DNA of 64,000 nucleotides from positions 53,564,001 to 53,628,000 of the forward strand of contig NC_068915.1 in the NCBI RefSeq assembly GCF_023091745.1, read 5' to 3'. The DNA comes from Budorcas taxicolor. Lineage: Eukaryota; Chordata; Mammalia; Artiodactyla; Bovidae. Each line of letters begins with the position of its first letter. The stretch's first letter is position 1. Below the pieces are notes generated by a model. It saw only the letters and a program-made list of their open reading frames with translations, made no database searches and was not told where the DNA came from. A program made the position numbers and the translations under genes. Below, piece after piece: positions 23,306 to 34,677 of this stretch.

Positions 23306-24318
23306 ATCTAGATTAACTTTTTGGTTGACATTTGGCCATTGTCACTAGAGAAATTTGGCCTTTAAGCTAGAGAAAAAGGAAAAGAAAGAATATGGAATCA
23401 TGCTAGGCACAGGGAAATACTAATACTTTCTTTTGTGTACCAAATTTGAAATGCAAATTCCACTAAAAGAAAGCTTTATTCATTCTAACTCATGACAATT
23501 TAGAATTCTGTCTCACTATTGAAAACAGGCCATTAAAATATGTTTTTGCTTACTTTTCAAGTTCTCAGCTTTACCATTTTTATGAATAAGGACCTTAATG
23601 AAATGACAGCCTAAATTTTGGCCTCTCTCACATAACATTTTTAGAAAATTAGTATTATAATAAATTTTTCATGTGACAAATACTTTAATTGCTTCAAGTG
23701 AAATCATTGTTTTGCCCATTTCCATTAAATCTTTTAGTTCAAGCTATAGCTTTAAAATTTAATAATGAAGCTCTTATATGGATTTTTATTGATTAAATAA
23801 TATAGTTACTTAAAAATATTTCTTCTTTTGATTAAATAATTTTAAAAGTCAATATCTGGGCCCCAAAATCTCTGTATATGTAGAACTGAAAGACAATTAC
23901 TACTGAAAGCTGTAGTGTTACAGAATTATATTTGTTTTCTTATAGTATATATATATATAATTTAGAATTATAATACCCATTTAATTGTGTCATAGAATAA
24001 GTCTTCATACCAAGTTTTATTTCAACAAAAAGTAATAGGCTATTTAAAATAAATTTGTTTACATTGATTTCAAAGACTTTTATACTCAGATGAATTCTCA
24101 TTCATATTTATCATCTTTTGACATGCAAATCTACTCTCAGAAACTTAATAAATACTATATAATGAGTTATATTTTTACTGGGTTGAAAATTCAGATTTTA
24201 TTCTTACAAATGTATTCTTTCAATAGCACTTAAGATGTAAGAAATCTTGAATTTCTTCACTTTTCTGAATAAAATCTAATCCTTTGCATTCTTCTGGAAT
24301 AGTCAATAATATGTGTGT
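23306..24318. other. No feature seen
   Basis: Very AT-rich, with a short (TA)n stretch at 23946-23960. Nothing recognised. Confidence 0.5.
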
Positions 24319-24651
24319 TGTGCTGTGCTATGCTTAGTCACTCAGTCATGTCCCACTGTTTGCAACCCCATGGACTGTAGCCTGCCATGCTCCTCTGTCC
24401 ATAGGGATTCTCCAAGCAAGAATACTGGAGTGGGATGCCTATCCTATCCTGCAAGGGATCTTCTAAATCCAGGGATCCAGCCCAGGTCTCCCACATTGCA
24501 GGTGGATTCTTTACCATCTGAGCCACCAGGGAAGCCCAAGAATACTGGAGTGGGTAGCCTATCCCTTCTTCAGGGGAACTTTCCAGCCCAGGAATTGAAC
24601 CTGAGTCTCCTGCTTTGGAGGCAGATTCTTTAGCAGCTGAGCTACCCAGGA
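24319..24651 (-). mobile_element. Dimeric-head Bov-tA SINE
   Basis: Same architecture as at 20643-20956. A complete reversed Bov-tA (to 24537, 'agggaagccc') is followed at once by 'aagaatactggagtggg' and a second reversed head ending 'gagctacccagga'. No clear TSD was seen. The plus-strand open frame over it (24313-24633) is incidental. Confidence 0.92.
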
Positions 24652-25009
24652 GTATATCTCTTATATTTACAGCATCAATTTATTTTATATCAGGCTCTAA
24701 CCAAAACCACATGGACCTAAATTTTTCTACGATTTTACTTTTGTCCAGTTTATGATTATTTTTGTGTAGTATTTTAAATTTTAAATGATGCTATGGCCAA
24801 TTTTATATATTTATTTACTGTCTTTTCCAAGAGATAAAGTTACATTTTCAAAGGAAGTTGATAATTTTGTCAAATCATCCATTTTACCTAAAACATGATT
24901 TATCCTAAGGTGGTAAAACCTTTAATTATTTTGCTCCACTCCTTTCAAAACCTTCCAAGACTAGTCACTAATTGCAATCAAATTCATTTAATTATCATTG
25001 AAATAAAAG
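24652..25009. other. No feature seen
   Basis: AT-rich spacer to the left of the L1. Nothing recognised. Confidence 0.5.
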
Positions 25010-25029
25010 TCATGATGTACAATGTGATG

Positions 25030-27108
25030 TAGCATGTTAACATATTGAAAGATAAAAAACATATGATCATATCAATAGATGCAGAAAAAGCCTTTGACAA
25101 AATTCAGCACCTCTTTATGATTAAAACTCTTCAAAAAAAATGGGCATAGAAGGGACCTAACTCAACATAGTAAAGGCCATATATTATAAGCCTACAGCAA
25201 ACATTATTCTTAATGGTGAAAAACTGAAGGCAGTCTCCCTACGATCAGGAACAAGAGAAACGTGTCCACTTTCATCACTACTTTTCAACATAATTCTGAA
25301 AGTCCTAGCTACAGCAATCAGAGAAGAAAAAGAAATAAAAGGAATCCAGATCAGAAAATAAGTAAAGCTCTCACTGTTTGCAGATGACATAATACTGTAC
25401 ATAGAAAATCCTAAAGATAGTATCAGAAAATTACTAAAGCGAATCAGTGAATTTAGCAAAGTTTCAGGATACAAAATCAATACACAGAAATCACTTGCAT
25501 TTGTATATACTAACAATGAAAAATTGTAGAGAGAAATTAAGAAGTCAATCACATTCACCATTGCAACAAAAAGAATTAAATATATAGGAATAAACTTACC
25601 TAAGGAGACAAAAGAACTGTACACAAAAAATTATAAGACACTAATGAAAGAAATCAAAGATGATATAAATAGATGGAGAGATATTCCATGTTCCTGGTAG
25701 GAAGCATCAATATTGTGGAAATGACTATACTATCAAATGAAATCTACAGATTCAATGTGATCCCAATCAAATTACCAATGGTGTTTTTCACAGAACTAGA
25801 ACAAAATTTCACAATTCATATGAAAACACAAAAGACCCTAAATAGCCAAAGCAGTCTTGAGAAAGAAGAATGGAGCTGGAGGAATCAAGCTTCCTGACTT
25901 CAGATTATACTACAAAGCTACAATTATCAAGACAGTATGGTACTGGCACAAAAACAGAAATATAGACCAATGGAACAAGATAGAAAGCCCAGAAATAAAC
26001 CCATGCACCTCTGGGTATCTTATTTTTGACAAAGGAAGCAAGAGTATGCAATGGGGCAAAGACATCCTCTTCAATAAATGATACTGGGAAAACTGGACAG
26101 CTACATGTAAAAGAAATTAGAGCACTTTCTAACATCATACACAAAAATAAACTCAAAATGAATTGAAGACCTAAATTTAAGACCAGAAACTATAAAACTC
26201 TTAGAGGAAAACATAGGCAGGACACTGGATGACATAAATCAAAGTAAGATCCTCTATGACCCACCTCCTAAAGTAATGGAAATAAAAACAACAGTAAGCA
26301 AGTGGGACCTAATTAAACTTAAAAGCTTTTGCACAGCAAAGGAAACTATAAGCAAGGTGAAAAACAACTCTCAAAATGGGAGAAAATAATAGCAAATGAA
26401 ACAACTGACAAAGGATTAATTTCCAAAATTTGCAAGAAGCTCATACAACTCAATGCCAGAAAAACAAACAACCCAATCAAAAAGTGGGGAAAATACCTAA
26501 ACAGATATTTCTCCAAAGAGGATATACAGATGGCTAACAAACACATGAAAAAATGCTCAACATCACTCATTAGAGAAATGCAAATCAAAACTACAATGAG
26601 ATATTACCTTATATTGGTCAGAATGACCATCATCAAAATGTCTACAAACAATAAATGCTGGAAAGGGTATAGAGAAAAGGGAACACTCTTGCACTGTTGG
26701 TGGGAACGTAAATTGATTCAGCTGTTATGGAAGATGGTATGGAGATTCCTTAGAAACCTAGGAATAAAACCACCATATGACCCTGCAATCCCACTCCTAG
26801 GCATATACCCTGAGGAAACCAAAATTGAAAGAAACACATATATCCCATTGTTCACTGCAGCACTATTTACAATAGCTAGAACATGGAAGCAACCTAGATG
26901 TCTATCAACAAATGAATGGATAAAAAAGCTGTGGTTTATATGTACCATGGAATATTACTCAGCCATAAGAAGGAATGCATTTGAGTCAGTTCTGATGAGG
27001 TGGATGAACCTAGAACTTATTATAGCAAGTGAAGTAGTCAGAAAGAGAAAGATAAATACTGTATTCTACCATATTCCATATGTATGGAATCTAGAAAAAT
27101 GGTACTGA
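25030..27108 (+). pseudogene. L1 ORF2 remnant (RT to C-terminal domain)
   Basis: The RT catalytic motif FADD is encoded at 25377-25388. The frame then shifts several times: long pieces lie at 25673-25897 (frame 2), 25857-26081 (frame 3) and 26329-27108 (frame 1). The last, 259 codons, carries the ORF2 C-terminal region with 'HCWWERKL', where the second Cys of the usual Cys-rich motif is Arg. L1 ORF2 nicks DNA and reverse-transcribes RNA. This copy lacks the endonuclease and is frame-shifted, so it is dead. Confidence 0.9.
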
Positions 27109-27381
27109 AAAATTTATTTACAGGACAACAATAGAGAAAAAGACATAGAGAATGGACTTATGGACATGAGGAGAGGGGAGGAGAGGGTGAGATGTATGGA
27201 AAGAGTAACATGGAAACTTTTATTACCATACGTAAAATAGACAGACAATGGGAATTTGCTAATGGCTCAGGAAACTCAAACAGGGGCTCTCTATCAACCT
27301 AGAGCAGTGTGGTGGGGACAGAGATGGGGGGGGGGTAGTTTCAAAAGGGAGCAGATATATGTATACCTATGGCTGATTCAA

Positions 27382-27496
27382 ATGGCAGCCCACTCCAGTA
27401 CTCTTGCCTGGAGAATCCCATGGATGGAGGAGCCTGGTGGATATACAGTCCATGCGGTTGCAAAGAGTCGGACATGACTGAGCGAGTTCACTTCAC
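27382..27496 (+). mobile_element. Headless BovA SINE inside L1 3' UTR, with TSD
   Basis: A ~115-bp BovA unit ('tggcagcccactccagtact' to 'gactgagcgagttcacttca') lies between perfect 13-bp copies of 'atggctgattcaa' at 27369-27381 and 27497-27509. The duplicated target is L1 3' UTR sequence, so the SINE is the younger element. Confidence 0.95.
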
Positions 27497-27592
27497 ATGG
27501 CTGATTCAAGTTAAGTTTTGACAGAAAACAGTAAAATTCTGTAAAGCAATTATCTTTCAATAAAATGAATTAATTTAAAAAATCATGATGTA

Positions 27593-27911
27593 GTATGAGA
27601 AGGAAAAGAAAATTTATAAAGATTGCTTATTTACAGAAAATATGATCTTTTAAATATTAACATAAAAGAATCAACATCCAAACATTAGCCTTTTAGAAAA
27701 GATTCAGAAAACCAAAGAAGCTAGATAATACATTAATAAACAAACTCAAGTACCTATGATAAAGTAAAATTCATGTGAAAATTAAACTGGATTATTCTTG
27801 AAATCTGGACCAATATCAGACTAGATTTTATTTTTCCATGTTTGCAGTCACATATTAAAAAGAAGAAAAAAAAAGTGTTTTACATATTAACTTTAATAAT
27901 GCAATCAAAAT
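27593..27911. other. No feature seen
   Basis: AT-rich spacer after the L1. Nothing recognised. Confidence 0.5.
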
Positions 27912-28142
27912 TATAAATTTTCTTGTTGCTGTTTAGTCACTAAGTTGTGTCTGACTCTTTGTAACCCTATGGACTGTAGCCTGCCAGACTCCTCTGTCCA
28001 TGGGATTTCCCAGGTAATAATACTGGAGTGGGTTGCCATTTCCTTCTCTGGGGATCTTCCTGGACCAGAGATAAAACTCACATCTTCTGTGGCTCCTGCA
28101 TTGGCAGCAAGATTCTTTACCACTAAGACACAAGGGAAACCC
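27912..28142 (-). mobile_element. Bov-tA SINE, full length
   Basis: Plus-strand reading begins at 'cttgttgctgtttagtcact' (old GTT-type end), passes 'gtgggttgccatttccttct' and ends in the reversed head 'cactaagacacaagggaaac'. An extra ~10 bp in the head ('cttctgtggctcctgcattg') parallels the insertion in the copy at 3055. Confidence 0.92.
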
Positions 28143-28333
28143 ATAGTGTAGAATCTTCTATGTCCCCACTGATATTAGTTTAGTTATTAAATCAAATACT
28201 TTACAGCTTACAATTTGGCTGATCTCATTATCAGAGAACATAAGTAGTCATGAGGGTGTGGCCAGTGTCAAAGCACATTGACATTTTAAAGATGCAGGGA
28301 TACTCATCTCTGGGCAATTATAGGAAAGAATGC

Positions 28334-28585
28334 TTTTTTTTTTTTTTTTAGTTATTTTGAAGCTTTATTGTGATTTGTGTTGCTGATATATACAGCAATA
28401 ACCCAGCTAAGAGCCATTAATAAGCATGGCTTTCTCAGATTATTTTGCAAGAGATCTAAAGGAGTTATACTGTAAATGGAAGCAATGATTTCTTTTCTGT
28501 AGGTAATTTGTACAGAACTATTTGTAAAAACCCACAACAATGAATCACATTACTTATTACAATGACTCTAAAACTCCTTAAATGT
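28334..28585 (-). pseudogene. Possible processed retrocopy, 3' UTR end only
   Basis: Read on the minus strand, sequence down to 28350 ends with an AATAAA signal (28369-28364), a 14-base gap and then a T16 run on the plus strand (28334-28349), i.e. a poly(A) tail. This is what the 3' end of a retrotransposed mRNA looks like. I do not recognise the parent. The other end meets a BovB at 28590 and no TSD was found, so a chance A-rich repeat remains possible. Confidence 0.4.
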
Positions 28586-28589
28586 TATT

Positions 28590-28903
28590 TTGTTGTTGCT
28601 GCTGTTCACTTGCTAAGCCAGGTCCAACTCTTTGTGACCCCATGGACTGCAGCACACCAGGCTACCCTGTTCTTCACTATCTCCCAAATTTTCTCAAATT
28701 CATGCCCGTTGAGGTGATGATGCTATCCAACCATTTCATCCTCTGCTTCCCTCTTCTCCTTTGCCTTTAATATTTCCAGCATCAGGGTCCTTTCCAGTAA
28801 GTCAGCTATTTGCGTTACAGGGCCAAAGTATTGGAGCTTCAGTATCAGTCCTTTCAATCAATATTCAGGGTTGATTTCTTTTAGGATTGACTGGTTTGAT
28901 CTC
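28590..28903 (-). mobile_element. Old BovB LINE 3' end
   Basis: Starts on the plus strand with 'ttgttgttgctgctgttcac' (old tail type) and breaks off after 'gactggtttgatctc'. Strongly diverged from the younger copies, with no readable frame. Confidence 0.88.
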
Positions 28904-29700
28904 TGACCTAGCTTTGCTGTATATTCAGTTTTCAAGAAAAAATGATTCTTAAAATGTTTTATAATATAAAACTTTTAAGATGGGTGAACAGTTTCAAAAA
29001 TAAATACATAAATAATAAAGCAGTTAGTGAGGGGAAAAGTCTGTATGTAGTGTTCAACATATAGGTAATTTATTTATGAGTCCTAGATCTTTAAAGTCAA
29101 TGCCTATTTAGGGTTGTCACTAAAATGCAATACATATTCCTGTTTCTCTCATGTCCTAAAATGTGAATAATAGGTCAGTTTTCTCCAAATGCCAAAAACC
29201 TCAAAGTCAACACAAATTTCTGGCTATCACACATGGCATATTGTGTGGGGTTATAAAAAGTCATCTGAATTTGTTATAGATGAGTTAGAGCTTTAAAACT
29301 ATACCAATTAATTTTAATATTTATATTTTTATCTTCCATACCACTATGAAGTTTCTACTTATTTAAGCCTTTTATTTTCCTTGCATGTATGTCCATTCTG
29401 GGTTGGTAGAACCTTGGAATTTAGGTTCATGATAAAGCTACGAGAGAGGAATGACTAAAATGCAATGCTCCAAATGGTAGAAGCATTTTTATACCTACAA
29501 AATTGTCTTTGACACTTACAGGGTTGTATTGAAGTCTATAGATACCTGACTGCTTAGTTGCAAGAAGAGGAATGGGGATCTCTAATAGGAAATTGAGATA
29601 GTAGCATAAAATTGTTCTTTTAATTTGGAGATTTTTCTTTCCACTTTAAGTAATACATTTAATTTTACATCTACCATACTACTGATGCTTTCTATTTTTT
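28904..29700. other. No feature seen
   Basis: AT-rich, nothing recognised. The boundary with the old L1 sequence to the right is not clear. Confidence 0.4.
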
Positions 29701-31535
29701 TTTTGTATCCAGTTTCTTTTCTTACTTGGCCTCTTTTTGGTTAATAAATTATTTTTGCTGTCCCACTTTTCCTATATTATTAATTATGAATTATTTATTA
29801 TTCACTTAGCTATTGTTCTGAACATACCATATGTTCTCATTACAAATTGCAGTTTAAATATTATTACTTTTATCACTCATCACTCTTCTGATAATGCTAG
29901 AATATCAGAAGATTTAAATTCCATCTACCCCGCTCTTCCTTTGCTTTTCATTTCTATGCATGTTTTGTCTACAAATATATGTGTATCTGGCATGATGATT
30001 GTTTGGTTGAAAAATTTTTGCACCAACAGATTTTTGAAAAATTATGTCACATTTTGAATGATACTTTAATGTCATCTTTATCTAAAAATTAATATCATCC
30101 ATATTTCTTCAAATATTCTTTCTGCTTCCATCTCTCCCTCTTCTACTTCTGGAACTTTGAAAATGTGTTATAGCACATTGATATCTGTGATGGTGTATCA
30201 CACACAGGTTGCTAAGGTTTTTGTTCACATTTCTTCAATTTACTTTATTTTTGTTTCTTAGACTTGATAATTTCCATCACTCTATCTCTGAGTTTACTGG
30301 TTAGGCTTTTTTTTTTTTTTTTTTTTTTGGTCCATTCAAATCTGCCTTTGAATACCTCTAGTGAATTCTTCATTTCCATTATTATGGTTTTCACCTCCAG
30401 AATTTCTTTTTGGTTCTTTTATAGATTTTCTGTCTCTTTGTTGATGTTTCTGTTTTATTCATATATGGTTTTCTTCACTTTCTCCACACCTTTCTTTCAT
30501 TTTTTGAGCATATTTAAGATAGTTGTCTTAAAATAGTTTTTATTAGATCTACTATGAAGTTTTTGTCAAGGATAATTTCTATTGATTGACCTTTTCCTAT
30601 GAACAAGCTATGCTTTCCTGTTTGTTTGTATACCAAATGATATTTTAGTTGAAATCTGGACATCAAATAATTGAATCAAATAATGTAGCAACTCTGGAAA
30701 TCAAAGGATCTCCTTTCCTAGGGTTAGTTGGGTTTTGTTGTTTTCACTTTTTGATTACTGTAATATTGAACACAATATTTCTGTGTCAAGAATCAGTGTG
30801 AGGTTTACTCTCAAGGTCTCCTCAGGTCTTTTCTGAGTCTGCACCTTTCTCTGCACATGCACAGTTGTGTCTAATTTCCTCCAGTATATAGTTACTTTTG
30901 ATGTCCTGTCTTCAATGTTTGGCTCTCAAAAGGGGTAAATAAGAAAAATAAAGCAGGAGGGACAAAAACATGCCAGCCCTTTAAAGTCCTTGAAAGTCAC
31001 AGGAGGAGGGACTTGAAACATGGGTGGAGGTGTGAAAACAATGGCCGGTCACTTCTGTGTCTGCACTCTGTGATCAGAGCAGCACTCAGTTATCACAGTA
31101 TTTATCTCCAGTCTTAGGGGCATAGCTTCCTTTTTGCCCACCCTGGCTTTTGCATGCTGTATATAAACTGCTCCAGGAACATGTGCACAGGAGCCTGCTG
31201 TACAGCTAAGGAGTGAAGGATGAGTAGGTTCCACTGTGCTAAGATCTGAAATTTATGAAAGTTAGCCACAATTTACCATCCAAGCCATGATTTGGAAGTG
31301 TTGACCTTCAGTAGGCTCCATAGTTCTAAAATAGTTGCATCTGACAGATTGTGTCAGCACAACTGTTATCTAGTTCAGGAGAAAAAATTCTGGTGGTTCC
31401 AACTCTGCCACTTTTTAGAGTTTTCTCATCAAGAAAGTTATATTTTTAACACTTGACCATTTTTGCTTTGTTCAGTAAATATACATTTGATTTACCTTTG
31501 CAGTTACATATCTGTCATTTTCCATTCCTTCCTGA
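29701..31535 (-). mobile_element. Old L1 (L1M-type), antisense 5' region
   Basis: The best block is 30060-30930. It has 'ttcttcaaatattctttctg', later 'aatttctttttggttctttt' and then 'gtagcaactctggaaatcaa', in the order the reverse complement of an old L1 ORF1/5' region gives. A T22 run interrupts it (30307-30328). The part 30930-31260 ('gcagcactcagttatca') is probably the 5' continuation. Orientation rests on my memory of the family, and the outer limits are uncertain. Confidence 0.5.
30307..30328. repeat. T22 homopolymer
   Basis: Uninterrupted run of 22 T inside old antisense L1. It could be expansion of a natural T-rich stretch. Confidence 0.95.
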
Positions 31536-31710
31536 GAATAAATTCTGTTTGTGTGAAAAATGTGTTTACTTTGTCATCTCTTTTTGGGATATTTTCCTTG
31601 AGTGTGGAATTATAATCTAATATGTTTTTTATTTCAGCATTTTGAAGATATCATTCCATTGTCCATATCTTCCCTTATTTCTACTGAGAAATCAAGTTAA
31701 TGCATATTTG

Positions 31711-31855
31711 TTGCTTCTTCTGTTCTTTCTTCCTTCCTCCCTCCCATCTTTTCCTTCTTTGTCCTCCTTCTCTACCTTTTTTTCTCATTTTCTTCTTCCT
31801 TCTGTTCCTCCTCTTCTTCTTCTCTTCTTTCTCTTCTTCTTTTTCTAACCTCCTC
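31711..31855. repeat. Polypyrimidine tract (C/T-rich, ~145 bp)
   Basis: Nearly pure C and T on the plus strand ('cttccttcctccctccc', 'cctcctcttcttcttctctt'). Long homopurine-homopyrimidine tracts can adopt triplex DNA. The open frame over it (31642-31848) is low-complexity and not a gene. Confidence 0.85.
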
Positions 31856-32121
31856 CTTGGACAATCCTAATCTGTGAATTACTGCCTTTTGACAGTTTTT
31901 GAAAATTTCTTTAAAATATTTTCAAATAATGTTTGGTGCCATTCACCCTCTTCTTTTCCTCTGAGATTTCAGTTACATGTATATTCAAACTCTTCCTCAT
32001 GTCCCAGAAGTTTTTAAAACACTTTTGTGTATTTTTCATTCATCCCTCAGTACTTCAGTTTATATGATTGTTATTGTTACATTTTCTAGTTAGCTATTTC
32101 AGACTTCAATGCTGTCTAGTA

Positions 32122-32562
32122 TGAAAACTAATAAAGGGAAACCTCACTAAAATGGAGTCAGGAGACCAGAAAGGGGAGCTCTCTTCAGTAACACTCAATG
32201 TTGATTGCAGGATGAATTGCCAGTTTTCAGACCCTAACAGAAGAATTGTGCACAGGAAAGAATAATCAATTATAGCCCCAACAGGAAAAGATATACATTG
32301 CATCTCCTATAAAACATTGACCACCTCAGTAACTCAGCCAATGAGAAACCATTATCACCCTGAACTCACATTTTTCCAATGCTCTTTCAAAATAATCACT
32401 CCCAACTTCTTTTTCTCTATAAAATAATTTTCCTTTCCTTGTTTGTTGGATTTTACTATGGCCATTTGCTATCACTTGCTTGTCCCAAATTGTAATTCTT
32501 CTATTCCTGAATTCACCCATTTTTGCTGGTAAAATAGCTCACTGTTTTGTTTTTATGTTAAC
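32122..32562 (+). mobile_element. Candidate solo LTR of an endogenous retrovirus
   Basis: A ~441-bp block starts with TG, has a CCAAT box at 32338-32342 and a TATA box (TATAAAA) at 32418-32424, 80 bp apart. It is flanked by 'agta' at 32118-32121 and 32563-32566, a 4-bp duplication as for class I elements. Old L1-like sequence lies on both sides. The 3' end reads 'gttaac' rather than ending in CA, so the exact boundary is unsure. No internal retroviral genes are present. Confidence 0.55.
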
Positions 32563-33335
32563 AGTAACTTGCTGTGAAAGCTATCACTAGATTATTTGTT
32601 ACAAATGTTTGATTTTTCAGTTTTGGTATATCTATTTAATTTTTTGTTACACAATTCAATTCTCTGTATTACACAATTCAATTCTCTATGTGAAAATATT
32701 CTTTTTTCAATTGCTTTCTCCATATTTTGATTTATTTTCTTAAATATAGCAATTATAGATCTTTTAAAGACTTTGTCACCAATCTCTAGTGTCTGGATTA
32801 CTTTGGAAATATTTTTCTTTGAGGCCTGGTTTTGTCAAGGTTTTTGGTCATGTGGCATGTCCAGTAGGTTTTTTAAATTGAGTGTAATACATTTTGTATA
32901 AAAATATGAAGACTTAAAATGACTTAAATTCCAAAATATATAATCTTCCCTCTAATAGAGGGATCAAATAGTAGTTTATATCTTTTATCTAGTCAGGGAC
33001 TGTGCTCACTCTCAGCTGGGTTGCTGTGCTGGTAATGGTTACTCTGCCTCAAGGTTTCTATTAACTCTTATATGTTCTCAAATGAGATTCTTGAGCGTAG
33101 TTCATGGTCCCTCTAGTTTTTGTTTCATAAAAAAGCAAGTAAATCTGTTTTTCAACATCTTTTCACCTATGCATTTAGCTCCCTGTTCAGGTTGCACAGC
33201 CTTAAACTTCAGCAGATGTTCAGGGCAGCGGCGGTGGGGGCGGGGCGTGGAATTATGTCATGCGTCACCTATGTGTTCTTCAAAATTCTGCTGGTTGTTC
33301 TGTCCCCAGCAGGGCCATCTTGGGTACTTTAACTT

Positions 33336-33637
33336 GTAACTTTGTCTAGTAACTTAAATACTCCCAGGGCAATACCAGTTTCTGAATTCAAATTATCTCT
33401 CCATGGTTCATATTTTTCTGCATCTCTAGCCCATTTATGCTTTGCTTTGTTGTTGTTGTTCTCAAAAAGATTATTTCTCTGATTTATCTGAGTTTTTTAA
33501 ATAAACTTCATTAGAAGGGCTGATTACTAGGAGCTTCTAAATATTACTCAGGAGCAAAACTACCTGAATTGAATTAGCCAATATATCTAGAGCAACTATG
33601 TGACAAAAACTATATTAGAGATTTTAAACACGTGTAC
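33336..33637. other. No feature seen
   Basis: AT-rich spacer with a short (TTG)n at 33448-33459. Nothing else recognised. Confidence 0.5.
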
Positions 33638-34072
33638 TAGGAACACATCGGCTTCTCTGGTGGCTATGATGATAAAAGAATCCTCCTGCAATGCAGGAGA
33701 CCTGGAATGGATCCTTGGGTTGGGAAGATCCCCTGGAGAAGGGAACAAGAAGATCAAACCAGTCAATCCTAAAGGAAATCAATCCTAAATATTCATCAGA
33801 AGGACTGATGCTGAAGATAAAGCTCCAATACTTCGACCACTTGATGCAAAGAGCTGACTCATTAGAAAAGACCCTGATGCTGGGAAAGATTGAAGGCAGG
33901 AGAAAGGGACAACAGGGAACAAGATGGTTGGATGGCATCACCTACTCAACTGAGATGAGTTTGACCAATCTCTGGGAGATGGGAAGAACAAGGAAGCCTG
34001 GCATGCTGCAGTCCACGTAGTCACAAACAGTCAGCCAAGACTGAACAACAACAGCAACAATTAGGAACACAT
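33638..34072 (+). mobile_element. SINE-BovB chimera within one TSD
   Basis: The interval 33649-33748 is a tRNA-Glu SINE head ('ggcttctctggtggctatga' through 'ccctggagaaggga'). It passes at about 33742-33748 straight into the BovB ORF2 3' region ('agatcaaaccagtcaatcct'), which runs to an old-type tail 'gaacaacaacagcaacaa' at 34061. A perfect 11-bp duplication 'taggaacacat' (33638-33648 and 34062-34072) encloses the whole. A template switch from BovB RNA to SINE RNA during insertion explains this best. Confidence 0.88.
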
Positions 34073-34110
34073 TACATAAAATGTGTATATATAAAATGAT
34101 AAATATATAT

Positions 34111-34304
34111 TGTTGTTTAATTGCTAAGTCATATTCAGCTTTTTTGCAGCCTGATGGACTGCAGCCTACCAGGTTCCTCTGTCCACAGGATTTTCCATGC
34201 AAGAATACAGGAGTGGGTTGCCATTTCTTCCTTACCTAGGGATTGAACCTGTGTCTCCTGCATAGGCAGGTGGATTCACAACCACTGAGCCACCAGGGAA
34301 GACC
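34111..34304 (-). mobile_element. Bov-tA SINE, full length
   Basis: Reversed Bov-tA beginning 'tgttgtttaattgctaagtc' and ending in the reversed head 'gagccaccagggaagacc'. The 9-bp 'ataaatata' (34099-34107 and 34305-34313) is a possible TSD, weak because the flanks are AT-rich. Confidence 0.92.
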
Positions 34305-34390
34305 ATAAATATAAACATATATTCTAGTGATAACACTGTATGAATGATACAGTAAGATATTTTAGTTAGAAAGAAGATAGTGTAGAATTG

Positions 34391-34666
34391 GAGAAGGCGA
34401 TGGCACCCCAACTCCAGTACTCTTGCCTGGAAAATCCCATGATCAGAGGAGCCGGGTGGGCTGCATTCCATGCGGTCGCTAAGAGTCCGACACGACTGAG
34501 CGACTTCACTTTCACTTTTCACTTTCATGCATTGGAGAAGGAAATGGCAACCCACTCCAGTGTTCTTGCCTGGAAAATCCCAGGGACGGGGCAGCCTGGT
34601 AGGCTGCCGTCTATGGGGTCACACAAAGTTGGACACAACTGAAATGACTTAGCAGCAGCAGCAGCA
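34391..34666 (+). mobile_element. BOV-A2 SINE (two BovA units)
   Basis: First unit 'gagaaggcgatggcacccc' to 'ctttcacttttcactttcat', second 'ggagaaggaaatggcaaccc' to the end, joined by 'gcatt' in the usual way, with an (AGC)n tail at 34650-34666. TSD 'gtgtagaattg' / 'gtgtaaaattg' (34380-34390 and 34667-34677, one mismatch). A recognised ruminant SINE form, little diverged. Confidence 0.96.
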
Positions 34667-34677
34667 GTGTAAAATTG

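Larger units (their letters stand above)
25010..27592 (+). mobile_element. Artiodactyl L1, 5'-truncated, with TSD
   Basis: A ~2.45-kb L1 (25020-27582, without the SINE inside) from the RT domain to the 3' UTR and its terminal 'ctttcaataaaatgaatta'. A 10-bp duplication 'tcatgatgta' (25010-25019 and 27583-27592) flanks it and can be extended with a few mismatches. The 3' UTR includes a G10 run (27326-27335) and the typical 'tatacctatggctgattca' before a SINE insertion. It is more diverged than a currently active copy would be. Confidence 0.93.
31536..33335 (-). mobile_element. Old L1 (L1M-type), second antisense block, split by an LTR
   Basis: 'cagcattttgaagatatcat' (about 31635), 'ctactgagaaatcaagttaa' and 'gagatttcagttacatgtat' repeat the order expected of antisense L1M, and 32720-33330 carries on after the LTR at 32122-32562. 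A GC-rich patch at 33222-33250 includes a 'gggggcggggc' Sp1-like site, which is unusual here. Diverged, with no coding frame. Confidence 0.45.

Noticed and set aside
26346..26948. Minus-strand open frames over the L1
   Set aside because: Shadows of the L1 ORF2 on the opposite strand.
30264..30536. Hydrophobic 90-codon open frame resembling a membrane protein
   Set aside because: Arises from a T22 run and antisense old L1. The hydrophobicity is a composition effect.
31642..31848. Leu/Phe/Ser-rich open frame
   Set aside because: Translation of a polypyrimidine tract.
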